Part shown: positions 16,684 through 24,728 of the stretch, one piece after another
Position numbering within the stretch: the stretch's first letter is position 1
How the letters are laid out: each line of letters begins with the position of its first letter
Source of the DNA: JAEYXS01 sp943367715
Lineage (GTDB): Bacteria > Verrucomicrobiota > Verrucomicrobiia > Limisphaerales > JAEYXS01
Reading direction: 5' to 3'
Length of the DNA stretch: 64,000 nt
Assembly (NCBI GenBank): GCA_943367715.1
Contig: CALRJY020000031.1
Location: forward strand, 1-64,000
Position numbers and translations under genes: made by a program
Notes under the pieces: generated by a model
What the model saw: only the letters and a program-made list of their open reading frames with translations
Databases searched by the model: none
What the model was told of the DNA's origin: nothing

Positions 16684-18708
16684 TTGCGTGCTTCTTTGGA
16701 ATTGCTCCCTGACGTTCCAGCAGGTTTGCTGGCGGCAGTAAACCCGAGGTTAAGAGACACGATGTTATTACGTCAGGTAGCCAGTGATTTCACGAAGCAT
16801 CCGCTGCTGCCCGGGGCGGTGCTGGTGGGCATCTCGGGTGATGCCCAGACGCGGCGGTTGAGCCAGTTCACCGCCGATGATCTGGCAGCGTATAACAAAC
16901 TCACGGTCAAGGAGATCGTCGCACAGTTCCGGCAATCGGGCGTGATTGGTGAGGAGTCTGGGAATGACCTGCTCCAGCTCGATGCGGATTACCGGCAGTG
17001 GCACAAGTATGTGCAGGAGCATATCCCGGAGATTTGCAAGATCACGGAATGCCATGAGGAATCGGTGCAGCGGTTGGAACGCGCCTTGTTCAGCGCCAGG
17101 CTGCTGGCTGAATACCTGGAGATACTCACACCACCCCAAGTTTCCTTCGAGAAGACCGCCCAAGGAACCACGGATTTGCTGGCGAGCCTGAACGATTCAT
17201 TTCGCAAGATCGTCGGTGGCATCTGGTCCGTGATGATGGCGGAAGATGATCGTTCGCTGCTGGCGGATGCCTCGGCCCAGTTCTGGGTGGCGTGCCTTTA
17301 CAGCAACGGGCCACAGCGGATGGCGGGCGGGTTCATCGGTTTGTTCCAACGGATCAATCGGGAAAAATTTCAATCGCTCAGTGGGAAGGTAGTGGGTGCT
17401 ACGCCGTTACGGGTGAAGGATGAGGTGACGGATTTCATGCACCAAGCGCCAGAGCGGTTGCAGCAATTGCGCGAAGCGGTGAAGGAAACGGTGAAGGCGG
17501 GGTTGGATCAGCCATTTCGGGAGATCGCGCGTGTAGTGACGAAGCTGGAACTGCCGCCGCTAGTCATCCTGTTCTACGATTCGCTACTGCGCGAGGTGTG
17601 CGATGCCTTGGCGGGTATCGATGGAGATTTCTCCGCGAAGGAAAACCGGTTCGTGCAATACCTGCTGGAGCAGACCTCGACGATTTGCCATGAGGTGCAG
17701 CGTCAGGCCGCCGAAGCAGCGCAGACGGTGGGGCATGACCGGTTGGATGAGATTCTGAGGGAACTCGACGATCTGGTGGGATTGGATGCGGTGAAGCAAA
17801 AGGTGCGGGAGGTGGCGAACTTTGCACGCTTGCAGCAGATGCGTATTTCTCAGGGGATGCCCGCCATTCCGGCGACGTATCACACGGTGTATACGGGCAA
17901 TCCGGGCACGGGCAAGACGACGATGGCGCGGTTGATGGGGCGGATATTTCGCGTGCTGGGTGTTTTGAAGAAGGGCCATGTGGTGGAATGTGATCGCTCG
18001 GCGTTGGTGGCGGAGTATGTGGGGCAGACGGCGCCGCGCACGAATGCGATGGTGGATTCGGCGCTGGACGGCATCCTGTTCATCGATGAGGCCTACACGC
18101 TGGCGAAGGACGGGGAGGATTTTGGTCGCGAGGCGATCGATACGCTGCTGAAGCGGATGGAGGATAATCGCGATCGGTTGATCGTCATCGTGGCGGGTTA
18201 TCCGGAGAACATGCGGACGTTTATCGATTCGAATCCGGGACTGAGTTCGCGTTTCTCGCGGTATATCGAATTTCCTGATTACGCGGTGCCGGAGCTGTGC
18301 CGTATCTTCGCCGCCATCTGTCGGAAGAACGCGCTGCATCTCACACCGGGTTTGCGGGAGAAACTGGTGCATCACTTCACGTATCTGCGCGAGCGGGCGG
18401 ATGACCAGTTCGGCAATGCGCGGCTGGTGCGGAACTGCTTTGAGGCGGCGATCAATTCGCAGGCGATGCGATTAGCGGCGAGCGGGGATTTCAGTCCAGC
18501 GGCCTTGAGCAATCTGGCGGAGGAAGACTTGAGTTCACCGGCACAAGATCAGTTGCTGGCCTATCGGGCATCAGGAAGGTATTACGAGGTGAAGTGCCCG
18601 GCGTGCAGGACGGTGTATACATGGGCACCGGATCTGAAACTCAAGGAAGCGTCCTGCACGAATTGCGGGAAGCAGTATAGTTGTGAGTTTGGGGTGTTGG
18701 TGCAGTAG
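16684..18708 (+). CDS. CbxX/SpoVK-type AAA ATPase with C-terminal zinc ribbon
   Basis: Three parts can be seen in 674 residues. The N-terminal ~340 residues are helical and unrecognised (includes QLDADYRQWHKYVQEHIPEI). The AAA module (about 350-610) has LVGLDAVKQKVREVANFA, Walker A GNPGTGKTT (405-413), Walker B GILFIDEAYTLAKDG and the arginine-containing NPGLSSRFSRYIEFPDY, the form seen in CbxX/CfqX and SpoVK. The C-terminus has a zinc-ribbon pair CPAC ... CTNC (about 640-662). Relatives remodel other proteins (Rubisco activase CbbX is one). The start is uncertain: TTG at 16684 or ATG at 16762. It follows the second permease by 12 bases. Confidence 0.85.
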   Translation: MRASLELLPDVPAGLLAAVNPRLRDTMLLRQVASDFTKHPLLPGAVLVGISGDAQTRRLSQFTADDLAAYNKLTVKEIVAQFRQSGVIGEESGNDLLQLDADYRQWHKYVQEHIPEICKITECHEESVQRLERALFSARLLAEYLEILTPPQVSFEKTAQGTTDLLASLNDSFRKIVGGIWSVMMAEDDRSLLADASAQFWVACLYSNGPQRMAGGFIGLFQRINREKFQSLSGKVVGATPLRVKDEVTDFMHQAPERLQQLREAVKETVKAGLDQPFREIARVVTKLELPPLVILFYDSLLREVCDALAGIDGDFSAKENRFVQYLLEQTSTICHEVQRQAAEAAQTVGHDRLDEILRELDDLVGLDAVKQKVREVANFARLQQMRISQGMPAIPATYHTVYTGNPGTGKTTMARLMGRIFRVLGVLKKGHVVECDRSALVAEYVGQTAPRTNAMVDSALDGILFIDEAYTLAKDGEDFGREAIDTLLKRMEDNRDRLIVIVAGYPENMRTFIDSNPGLSSRFSRYIEFPDYAVPELCRIFAAICRKNALHLTPGLREKLVHHFTYLRERADDQFGNARLVRNCFEAAINSQAMRLAASGDFSPAALSNLAEEDLSSPAQDQLLAYRASGRYYEVKCPACRTVYTWAPDLKLKEASCTNCGKQYSCEFGVLVQ

Positions 18709-18771
18709 TGCAATGTTTCCTGCTATCATTCTCTTGGTTTTCGGGTAAATTCCTTTCACTGATTATTAGCG

Positions 18772-19413
18772 ATGCGTGTACGAATCAAAATTTGTGGGAT
18801 TACTTCGGTGGCGGATGCCCAGGCGGCGGCAGAGGCCGGGTCGGATGCCATCGGGTTGATGCTTTGGGGGCAGAGCAAGCGCTTCGTGACGAATGCGCAG
18901 GCAGCGGAGATCGTGCGGTCGTTGCCACCGTTCATCAGCAAGGTGGGCGTGTTTGTGGATGCCACGGCGGGTGAAGTGTTTCGTGCGATCGAGGAGATTG
19001 GGTTGGATACGGTGCAATTGCACGGGGCGGAGACGCCGGAGTTTTGCCGCCAGTTCAAGGCGGTCAAGGTGATGAAGGCGTTTCGTGTGAAGGATGCGTC
19101 ATCACTTGTGACGTTAACGGATTACGATACGGATGCGTGGTTGCTGGATAGCTACGTGGCGGGACAGCGGGGCGGGACGGGAGCGGTCTTCAATTGGGAC
19201 CTGGCGGTGCAGGCGAAGGATTCGGGCAAGCCGATCGTGCTCGCAGGCGGATTAACGCCGGAGAACATCGCGGAGGCTGTGCATGAGGTGTGGCCGTATG
19301 CAGTGGATGTCTCGAGCGGGGTGGAATCGGCTCCCGGAAAAAAGGATGCGGAGATGATCCGGCAGTTTGTGGCAGGGGTGAGGAGCATGGATGGGGGCGA
19401 AGGGGCGTCTTGA
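18772..19413 (+). CDS. trpF: Phosphoribosylanthranilate isomerase
   Basis: Amadori rearrangement of phosphoribosylanthranilate to CdRP in tryptophan synthesis. The TIM-barrel landmarks are RIKICGIT (general base Cys at the N-terminus), DAIGLMLWGQSKRFV, VGVFVDAT, DTVQLHGAETPEF, LLDSYVAGQRGGTGAVFNWDLA, PIVLAGGLTPENIAEAV and AVDVSSGVESAPGKKD (the catalytic Asp lies in the LLDSY strand). The length of 213 residues is normal. It is separated from trpB by a small unrelated gene and about 690 bases, which is looser than the usual trpFB pair. Confidence 0.96.
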   Translation: MRVRIKICGITSVADAQAAAEAGSDAIGLMLWGQSKRFVTNAQAAEIVRSLPPFISKVGVFVDATAGEVFRAIEEIGLDTVQLHGAETPEFCRQFKAVKVMKAFRVKDASSLVTLTDYDTDAWLLDSYVAGQRGGTGAVFNWDLAVQAKDSGKPIVLAGGLTPENIAEAVHEVWPYAVDVSSGVESAPGKKDAEMIRQFVAGVRSMDGGEGAS

Positions 19414-19500
19414 ACACGGCACCGGCGAACCTTAGGGGAGACCAGCGGAAGGGGTCGGTGCATACCTTATGGAAATTTGAACCCAAAGGAACGCCTTAGG

Positions 19501-19944
19501 ATGAGGGTCAAAAGAAATCAAATATGCCTTTTTCTGGTGGTGGTCATCGCGCTGTTTTGGGTGGTGAAAAGCTATACCGGAAGATCGGCGACATTCTGTT
19601 TCAAAAAGTGGTTTGGAGTGAGAATGCCGCCATGTGCCGAGTCATCGATGGCTCGTTTCTACCACGAAGAGCCAGTGGCTTGCTTTGTGTTCAAGGCGGA
19701 TCAAGTTTGTTTGAGTGAAGTGGAAAAGGCGGTTTTACCGAATACAACGGGACATCCGGTTTCTTTGAGTGATCCGCAATCTGTATATGCCATAATTCGA
19801 GAGGATCCGTTGTTTATTGAGGTATTCAAAAGCAACACGCCGATCATTGCTCGCCATGGAGTTGGAGGGGTGAGGGAATCTCAGGGGGTTACGTTTGTTA
19901 CCGATAAAAAGTCTATCGCTTGGGTTTTTGTGAGTCCGCTGTGA
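19501..19944 (+). CDS. Small membrane-anchored or exported protein of unknown function
   Basis: Unrecognised protein of 147 residues. A basic start and one strong hydrophobic segment (ICLFLVVVIALFWVVKSY, about 7-24) indicate a signal anchor. The remainder is soluble, with paired cysteines (TFCFKKW, PPCAES, ACFVFKADQVCL) that could form disulfides outside the membrane. The ATG at 19501 is preferred over an in-frame TTG at 19477 because it puts the basic residues directly before the hydrophobic core. The gene is visibly more AT-rich than trpF and trpB on either side, so it may have been inserted between them. Confidence 0.6.
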   Translation: MRVKRNQICLFLVVVIALFWVVKSYTGRSATFCFKKWFGVRMPPCAESSMARFYHEEPVACFVFKADQVCLSEVEKAVLPNTTGHPVSLSDPQSVYAIIREDPLFIEVFKSNTPIIARHGVGGVRESQGVTFVTDKKSIAWVFVSPL

Positions 19945-20104
19945 GGTCGGAATTTGTTGAGGAAGCATTCAATGTCGAACTTCCAACGCCTACCTTCCGA
20001 GTGAGAGAGGTCAGTTCCGCTTCATCATCCTGCCGTCGCGGGACGGCTGCGAGAGTTGAGGGCTTGCCAATCAGGGGGTTTCGAGGGAAGTTGCGGGACG
20101 ATTT
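19945..20104. other. Gap before trpB with degenerate repeat words
   Basis: Bases 19965-20000 carry words (TTCAATGTCGAACTTCCAACG, then CTACCTTCCGA) that resemble the repeat motif at 283-318. The following 20015-20060 is G/C-rich (GCCGTCGCGGGACGGC can fold). No gene is supported here. Confidence 0.4.
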
Positions 20105-21307
20105 ATGAGTACTGTGGCTACGCCGACTTTACCCGATGCGCAGGGACACTTTGGTCCCTACGGCGGGCGTTATGTGCCTGAGACCCTGATGCATCCTTTG
20201 CAGGAGCTGGAGGCGGAATATTTTCGCGCTCAAAAAGATCCGGAGTTTCAGCAGGAGTTGAGCTATTACCTGCGGGAATTCGTGGGACGGCCGACGCCGC
20301 TGTATTATGCCGAACGCCTGACGCGGGAACTGGGCGGAGCTAAGATTTACCTGAAGCGCGAGGATTTGCTGCATACCGGCGCGCACAAGATCAATAACGC
20401 GATGGGGCAGGTGTTGCTCGCACGGCGGATGGGCAAGACGCGGATCATCGCGGAGACGGGTGCTGGCCAGCATGGTGTGGCGACGGCAACGGTGGCCGCG
20501 ATGTTCGGCTTGAAGTGCCGCATCTATATGGGCGAGGTGGATTGCAACCGGCAGGCGTTGAATGTGTATCGCATGCGGATGCTGGGTGCGGAAGTGGTAT
20601 CCGTGACGGCTGGGCAGAAGACTTTGAAGGAAGCAGTGAGCGAGGCGATGCGCGACTGGGTGACGAATGTGCGCAGCACGCATTACATCCTCGGCACGGC
20701 CTATGGCGCACATCCGTACCCGGTGATGGTGCGGAATTTTCATCGGATCATCGGTGATGAGGCACGGCGGCAGATTCTGGAAAAAGAAGAACGCCTGCCC
20801 GACCTGTTGATCGCGTGTGTGGGTGGCGGTTCCAACGCCATCGGGTTGTTTTATCCGTTCCTGAACGATGCTTCCGTGAAGATGGTAGGTGTCGAGGCGG
20901 GTGGCGAGGGTATCATGCCGGAGAAGCATGCGGCGCGATTCCAAGGCGGTTCACTTGGTGTGCTGCAAGGGACACGCTCGTACATCCTGCAAGATGAGAA
21001 CGGGCAGATCCAGTTGACGCACAGTGTCTCCGCAGGACTGGACTACGCGGCCGTGGGACCGGAGCACGCTTGGTTACACGACGAGAAGCGCGTGACGTAC
21101 ACGTACGCGACGGATGATGAGACGTTGCAAGCGTTCCAAAGATTGGCGCGACTGGAGGGAATCATCCCGGCGCTGGAATCTTCCCATGCGGTCGCGGAAG
21201 TCATCAAATGTGCGCCGAAGATGCCAAAGGACGCTTTGGTGATCGTGAACCTATCGGGTCGTGGTGACAAGGATGTGGCGCAAGCGGCGCAGTTCTTGAA
21301 GCTGTGA
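20105..21307 (+). CDS. trpB: Tryptophan synthase beta chain
   Basis: PLP-dependent condensation of indole and serine. All TrpB landmarks are present: FGPYGGRYVPETL at the N-terminus, YLKREDLLHTGAHKINNAMGQ with the PLP lysine K95, ETGAGQHGVATATVAAMFGL, the phosphate-binding GGGSNAIGLFYPF, and HAVAEVIKCAPKMPKDALVIVNLSGRGDKDV near the end. The length of 400 residues is standard for TrpB1. trpA, the usual next gene, is absent: a cytochrome gene follows. Confidence 0.97.
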   Translation: MSTVATPTLPDAQGHFGPYGGRYVPETLMHPLQELEAEYFRAQKDPEFQQELSYYLREFVGRPTPLYYAERLTRELGGAKIYLKREDLLHTGAHKINNAMGQVLLARRMGKTRIIAETGAGQHGVATATVAAMFGLKCRIYMGEVDCNRQALNVYRMRMLGAEVVSVTAGQKTLKEAVSEAMRDWVTNVRSTHYILGTAYGAHPYPVMVRNFHRIIGDEARRQILEKEERLPDLLIACVGGGSNAIGLFYPFLNDASVKMVGVEAGGEGIMPEKHAARFQGGSLGVLQGTRSYILQDENGQIQLTHSVSAGLDYAAVGPEHAWLHDEKRVTYTYATDDETLQAFQRLARLEGIIPALESSHAVAEVIKCAPKMPKDALVIVNLSGRGDKDVAQAAQFLKL

Positions 21308-21444
21308 GGGTTGAAGCCAGTTGGAAAAGCCGGGAGCTTTATCTCTTATTTCTGGTGAAGCGTTGCGCTTTTTGATGCGGCTGGCTTGACTTGAGGAGGA
21401 TTAGCGTCCTTAATCGCCAAGACATTCAGCCAGTAATAAAATTT

Positions 21445-21843
21445 ATGCGCAACACCCGGATCATCGTCTCTGCCTTGGCGACCTTCTGCGTCGCAGCCCT
21501 CACGGCCACGTCACTCTTCGACGTGCAAGCGGCGGATAACAAGCCTAAGTACTCCATGGAAGAAATCATGAAGACGGGCATGAAAGGTGATACTTCGACC
21601 TTGAAGAAGGTCGTTGACGGAGTGGCCACGGATGCGGAGAAGAAGCAATTGGTGGAGTATTGCAAAGCCTTGACCCAGCAGGAACCCGCCAAGGGCGACG
21701 CGGCGAGCTGGAAGACGAAAACGGCCGCTTTGCTGGCCGCTGCCGAGAAGGTGGCTGCGGGTGATAAAGCTGCCATCGCGGTGCTCAAGGAGACGTCCAA
21801 CTGCAAGGCATGCCATAGCGTGCACAAGGGCGACAAGAAGTAA
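21445..21843 (+). CDS. Small periplasmic c-type cytochrome
   Basis: A 132-residue exported protein with a signal peptide (IIVSALATFCVAALTATSLFDVQA, cleavage near residue 29). A single haem-binding motif CKACH (120-124) lies near the C-terminus in SNCKACHSVHKGDKK. Late placement of the only haem motif after a helical, lysine/alanine-rich body is the layout of class II (c-prime-like) cytochromes. The electron partner is unknown. The ATG at 21445 is chosen because it begins the signal peptide. A strong terminator lies 22 bases after the stop. Confidence 0.82.
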   Translation: MRNTRIIVSALATFCVAALTATSLFDVQAADNKPKYSMEEIMKTGMKGDTSTLKKVVDGVATDAEKKQLVEYCKALTQQEPAKGDAASWKTKTAALLAAAEKVAAGDKAAIAVLKETSNCKACHSVHKGDKK

Positions 21844-21865
21844 GCGCAATCAATTTGGAAGAGAG

Positions 21866-21895
21866 CGCCATGGCTTTGCTGCCATGGCGTTTTTC
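21866..21895 (+). terminator. Intrinsic terminator after cytochrome gene
   Basis: A perfect 9-base stem, CGCCATGGC (21866-21874) with GCCATGGCG (21881-21889), the loop TTTGCT and five T residues. It separates the trp/cytochrome region from the acyltransferase gene. Confidence 0.9.
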
Positions 21896-21979
21896 TTTGG
21901 TCGAATGCCTAATGCCTTGCCACCAGTGGCGTTTGTTGCGTATTCAGATTGAAATTTGAGGGACTCTGGAACCACCCTG

Positions 21980-22807
21980 ATGCGGTTGATGCGGGCTTGT
22001 GAGGCCGTGGTGCCTCCCGGCCTGTTGCGTCTGCTTGTGATGCCGCTGATCGTTCCGCTGGCACTGAAGGACCTGCGCTGGCAAGGCAAGTTGGAAGCGG
22101 GTTGGAGACATCTTGGAGTTTCAATACCAGACGGCGGAGTGCGGTTCAAAGAGCTCATCCGCTTTCATCTCATTCGATTTCTGACATTTTGGCCAGACCG
22201 GCTGGCGGTCAACCCTTGGCGCGGGCAGATTAAAATTCATGGTTTGGAGGCAGTGAAGGAGTTGCAAGCCGCGGGCAGACCAACGGTGCTCGTGTGTCTG
22301 CATCATGGACCAATCCATGTCTTGCGCTACGTGCTGCGAGCCGGCGGACTTCCGTGCGCCATGGTGGTGTTGGAATCACGGAAAGAACGCCTGGCGGTGC
22401 GGGAATGGAAAGACCGGCTCAGTCCACCCGCAGATGTGCCGAATGTGTTCTGCAACGATGAGTTGAAGGCGATGCAGCAATTCATGCGGGCAGGCGGATG
22501 CCTGCTGGTGGCTGCCGATTATGGGCGGGGAAAGATGTGTGACGTTCCTTTCGGGCGGGCCAATATCCAGGTGGCATCAGGCGCTTTTCGAGTGGCGGAC
22601 TCGGTAGGTGCGACGGTTTTTCCCGTGACGATCCGGGAGACGAAGGGCTGGCATTTCGTGGTGGAGATCGAAGCGGGTTTTTCCGGCACGGGCAAGCTGG
22701 AGGATGTCGCTGGGGCAGTTTTGGCGAGCCTAGCCACAAAGGTGCTTGCCACACCGGAGCAAATGCATCCACAACTGGCGGACAGCCTGAAGGCTGGAAC
22801 GAAATGA
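21980..22807 (+). CDS. LpxL/HtrB-like acyltransferase
   Basis: About 275 residues, resembling the lauroyl/myristoyl acyltransferases that add acyl chains to lipid A or related glycolipids at the inner membrane. Supporting segments are an N-terminal hydrophobic stretch (GLLRLLVMPLIVPLAL), VLVCLHHGPIHVLRYVLRAGG in the position of the H-x4-(D/E) catalytic motif, and the later GGCLLVAADYGRGKMCDVPFGR and GAFRVADSVGATVFPVTIRE. The usual acidic catalytic residue after the histidine is not obvious (HHGPIH), so activity or specificity may differ. The start could also be TTG at 21956. It overlaps the ketosynthase gene by four bases (ATGA at 22804-22807). Confidence 0.75.
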   Translation: MRLMRACEAVVPPGLLRLLVMPLIVPLALKDLRWQGKLEAGWRHLGVSIPDGGVRFKELIRFHLIRFLTFWPDRLAVNPWRGQIKIHGLEAVKELQAAGRPTVLVCLHHGPIHVLRYVLRAGGLPCAMVVLESRKERLAVREWKDRLSPPADVPNVFCNDELKAMQQFMRAGGCLLVAADYGRGKMCDVPFGRANIQVASGAFRVADSVGATVFPVTIRETKGWHFVVEIEAGFSGTGKLEDVAGAVLASLATKVLATPEQMHPQLADSLKAGTK

Positions 22808-24027
22808 ACGAACGTGTCGCAGAATGGTTGCAGGAATGTCCGTTGGTGATCACCGGGACGGGTGCCGTGTCGGCGGCTGGCGGTTCGGTGCAGGCGCTGT
22901 GGAAGGCAGTGGTTCAGGGTAAATCGCTGGCGAAGAAGTTGGATTTTGAGGGGATGAAGTTTGCAGGCTGTCAGGTGCCTGCGTTGGCGATGGAGCCGAT
23001 GAAGGGATCTTTACTGCGCAAGTCTGACCGGCTTGTGCAACTGGCAGTGCAGGCGGCATCGGAGGCATGGAGACAAGCGGGAGGCGGTGGGACCAGTCCG
23101 GAACGGATCGCCGTCTTTGCAGGGACATCGCGGGGGCCGGTGGGCAAAATGCTAGAATCGGCGGAGCGATTACGGATCGACCGTGTGCTGCCGAGTTCAG
23201 CGGCGAGCGGCACGCTCGCGAGTCTTAGCGGCATGGTGGCATTAAGCGTAGGAGCATGCGGTCCGGCACTGACGGTATCCTCAGCCTGCGCATCTGCTGC
23301 GTCCGCCATCGCGTTGGCTGCAGAACAAGTCCTGCTGGGCAAAGCGGATATGGTCTTGGCGGGTGGAGCAGAGGCGCCATTGCATCCGATGGTGCTGGCG
23401 CAGCTTCGGGCCGCAGGCGTCTTGGGTGAGGCGGATTTGCCTGAACAGATTTGCCAGCCGTTTGACCTGAACCGGACGGGCACAGTACTGGGTGAGGGGG
23501 CGGCATTTTTGGTGATTGAAAGCGAGGCCAACGCGAAGAAGCGGGGCGCTACAATTCTCGCCAGATTGAGCGGTTGGGCAATCGGCACCGAAAGCGGCGA
23601 GCGCACGGGCATCAGTGAAGATTCGGCGGCGCTGGTGCGGGTGATGCAGCAATCATTGGCACTGGCGAAGTTGCAGCCGGAAGAGATCGGTTATGTGAAT
23701 GCACACGGGACGGGCACTGTGTTGAATGACCGGCAGGAAACGGTGGCGTGCCAGCGGGTCTTTGGTGGAGAGATGCCACCGTGTTCTTCCATCAAGCCAG
23801 TTACCGGACATTGCATGGGGGCCGCAGCGGCATTGGAGGCGGTGGTGTGTATAGAAGCCCTGGGAAATGGTTTGCTGCCACCGACATCGAACTGGGCGGT
23901 GCCTGACCCGGAATGTGCCATGGACATCATCGCCGGCGACGCACGGCGAGTGGCGGTGAAACATGTGCTTTCTAATTCGTCGGGCTTTTGGGGTAATAAC
24001 GCTGCGTTAATATTTTCAAAGCTATGA
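22804..24027 (+). CDS. Beta-ketoacyl-ACP synthase (FabF/KS-like)
   Basis: Condenses an acyl thioester with malonyl-ACP. A 407-residue thiolase-fold protein with a full catalytic set: nucleophile C162 in VSSACASAASAIA, H301 in VNAHGTGTVLNDRQE, K331 and H336 in SSIKPVTGHCMGAAAA. The N-terminus (PLVITGTGAVSAAGGSVQALWKAVVQGKSL) is FabF-like. It is translationally coupled by four-base overlaps to an acyltransferase upstream and a haem-oxygenase-like protein downstream, and is not next to acpP or other fab genes. A dedicated pathway is therefore more likely than housekeeping fatty-acid synthesis (inference). Confidence 0.92.
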   Translation: MNERVAEWLQECPLVITGTGAVSAAGGSVQALWKAVVQGKSLAKKLDFEGMKFAGCQVPALAMEPMKGSLLRKSDRLVQLAVQAASEAWRQAGGGGTSPERIAVFAGTSRGPVGKMLESAERLRIDRVLPSSAASGTLASLSGMVALSVGACGPALTVSSACASAASAIALAAEQVLLGKADMVLAGGAEAPLHPMVLAQLRAAGVLGEADLPEQICQPFDLNRTGTVLGEGAAFLVIESEANAKKRGATILARLSGWAIGTESGERTGISEDSAALVRVMQQSLALAKLQPEEIGYVNAHGTGTVLNDRQETVACQRVFGGEMPPCSSIKPVTGHCMGAAAALEAVVCIEALGNGLLPPTSNWAVPDPECAMDIIAGDARRVAVKHVLSNSSGFWGNNAALIFSKL

Positions 24028-24716
24028 CCGCAGAAGAGTTCCGCAAACACCTGAGGCAATTGCCGCAGCAGCATCGTTTCTATCAGAAGGCGCATCCGTT
24101 TTGGATGGCATGCTTCCGGGGAAAGCTGCCGTTGGAGGCATTGCAGGCTTGGGCGTTGGACACGTATCCGGTAGTGCGGGATTTTCCGCGTGCTTACATG
24201 CAGGTCGCGGCGAAGACGGATTCCATCGAAGCACAGACGTATCTGGGTGAGACGATCTACGAAGAAACGGGGAGTGGTGAGGTAGCGGAATCACATGTGA
24301 ACTTGTTCGCGACCTTCGCCGAAGGGTTAGGCCTGAAGAAGGCGGACTTGCTGCCGGAACCGCAATCGAAAGGAGGGCGGGCCGCTTGGCACTACATGTG
24401 TCAAACGGCGCGCGAGGGCACTTTCATGGAAGGCCTGGCGTGCGTGGGCCTGGGTGTGGAGCGGCCGTTGCCAGAGTTCTTTGCGATGCTGGCCAAAACC
24501 TTTCATCAGCGCTATGAAGTGCCTGAAGCGTCATTGCGCTATTTCTCACTGCATACTACTGCGGATGTAAAACATAGCGCGATGGCGTTGAAAATAGTAT
24601 TGCAGGAGGCGAAGACGCCTGAATTGCAGCAACGCGTCACAGAGGTGATAACGGGGTTGTGGGATATCCAGTTACAGCATTTGGATGAGTTGATGGAGCG
24701 ATATCGAGGAAAATAA
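24024..24716 (+). CDS. Haem-oxygenase-like putative diiron oxidase (CADD/PqqC-like)
   Basis: A 230-residue all-helical protein. It has the opening seen in this superfamily (HPFWMACFRGKLPLEALQAWALDTYPVVRDFPRAYM) and candidate metal ligands in the right order: E80/E81 in IYEETG, H91 in ESHVNLF, E136 or E146 in the middle helix, and H177, D181 and H184 in HTTADVKHS. The H-x3-D-x2-H spacing is the one I recall for the chlamydial CADD protein and related oxidases such as UndA. PqqC itself is cofactor-less, but no other pqq gene is present. The four-base overlap with the ketosynthase suggests it acts on an acyl or carboxylate product. TenA-type thiaminase is a less likely alternative. Confidence 0.75.
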   Translation: MTAEEFRKHLRQLPQQHRFYQKAHPFWMACFRGKLPLEALQAWALDTYPVVRDFPRAYMQVAAKTDSIEAQTYLGETIYEETGSGEVAESHVNLFATFAEGLGLKKADLLPEPQSKGGRAAWHYMCQTAREGTFMEGLACVGLGVERPLPEFFAMLAKTFHQRYEVPEASLRYFSLHTTADVKHSAMALKIVLQEAKTPELQQRVTEVITGLWDIQLQHLDELMERYRGK

Positions 24717-24728
24717 ACTTGATCCCTT

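Noticed and set aside
24024..24716. Assignment as pqqC
   Set aside because: No pqqA, pqqD or pqqE is nearby, and the protein keeps metal-ligand-like residues that cofactor-free PqqC does not need.
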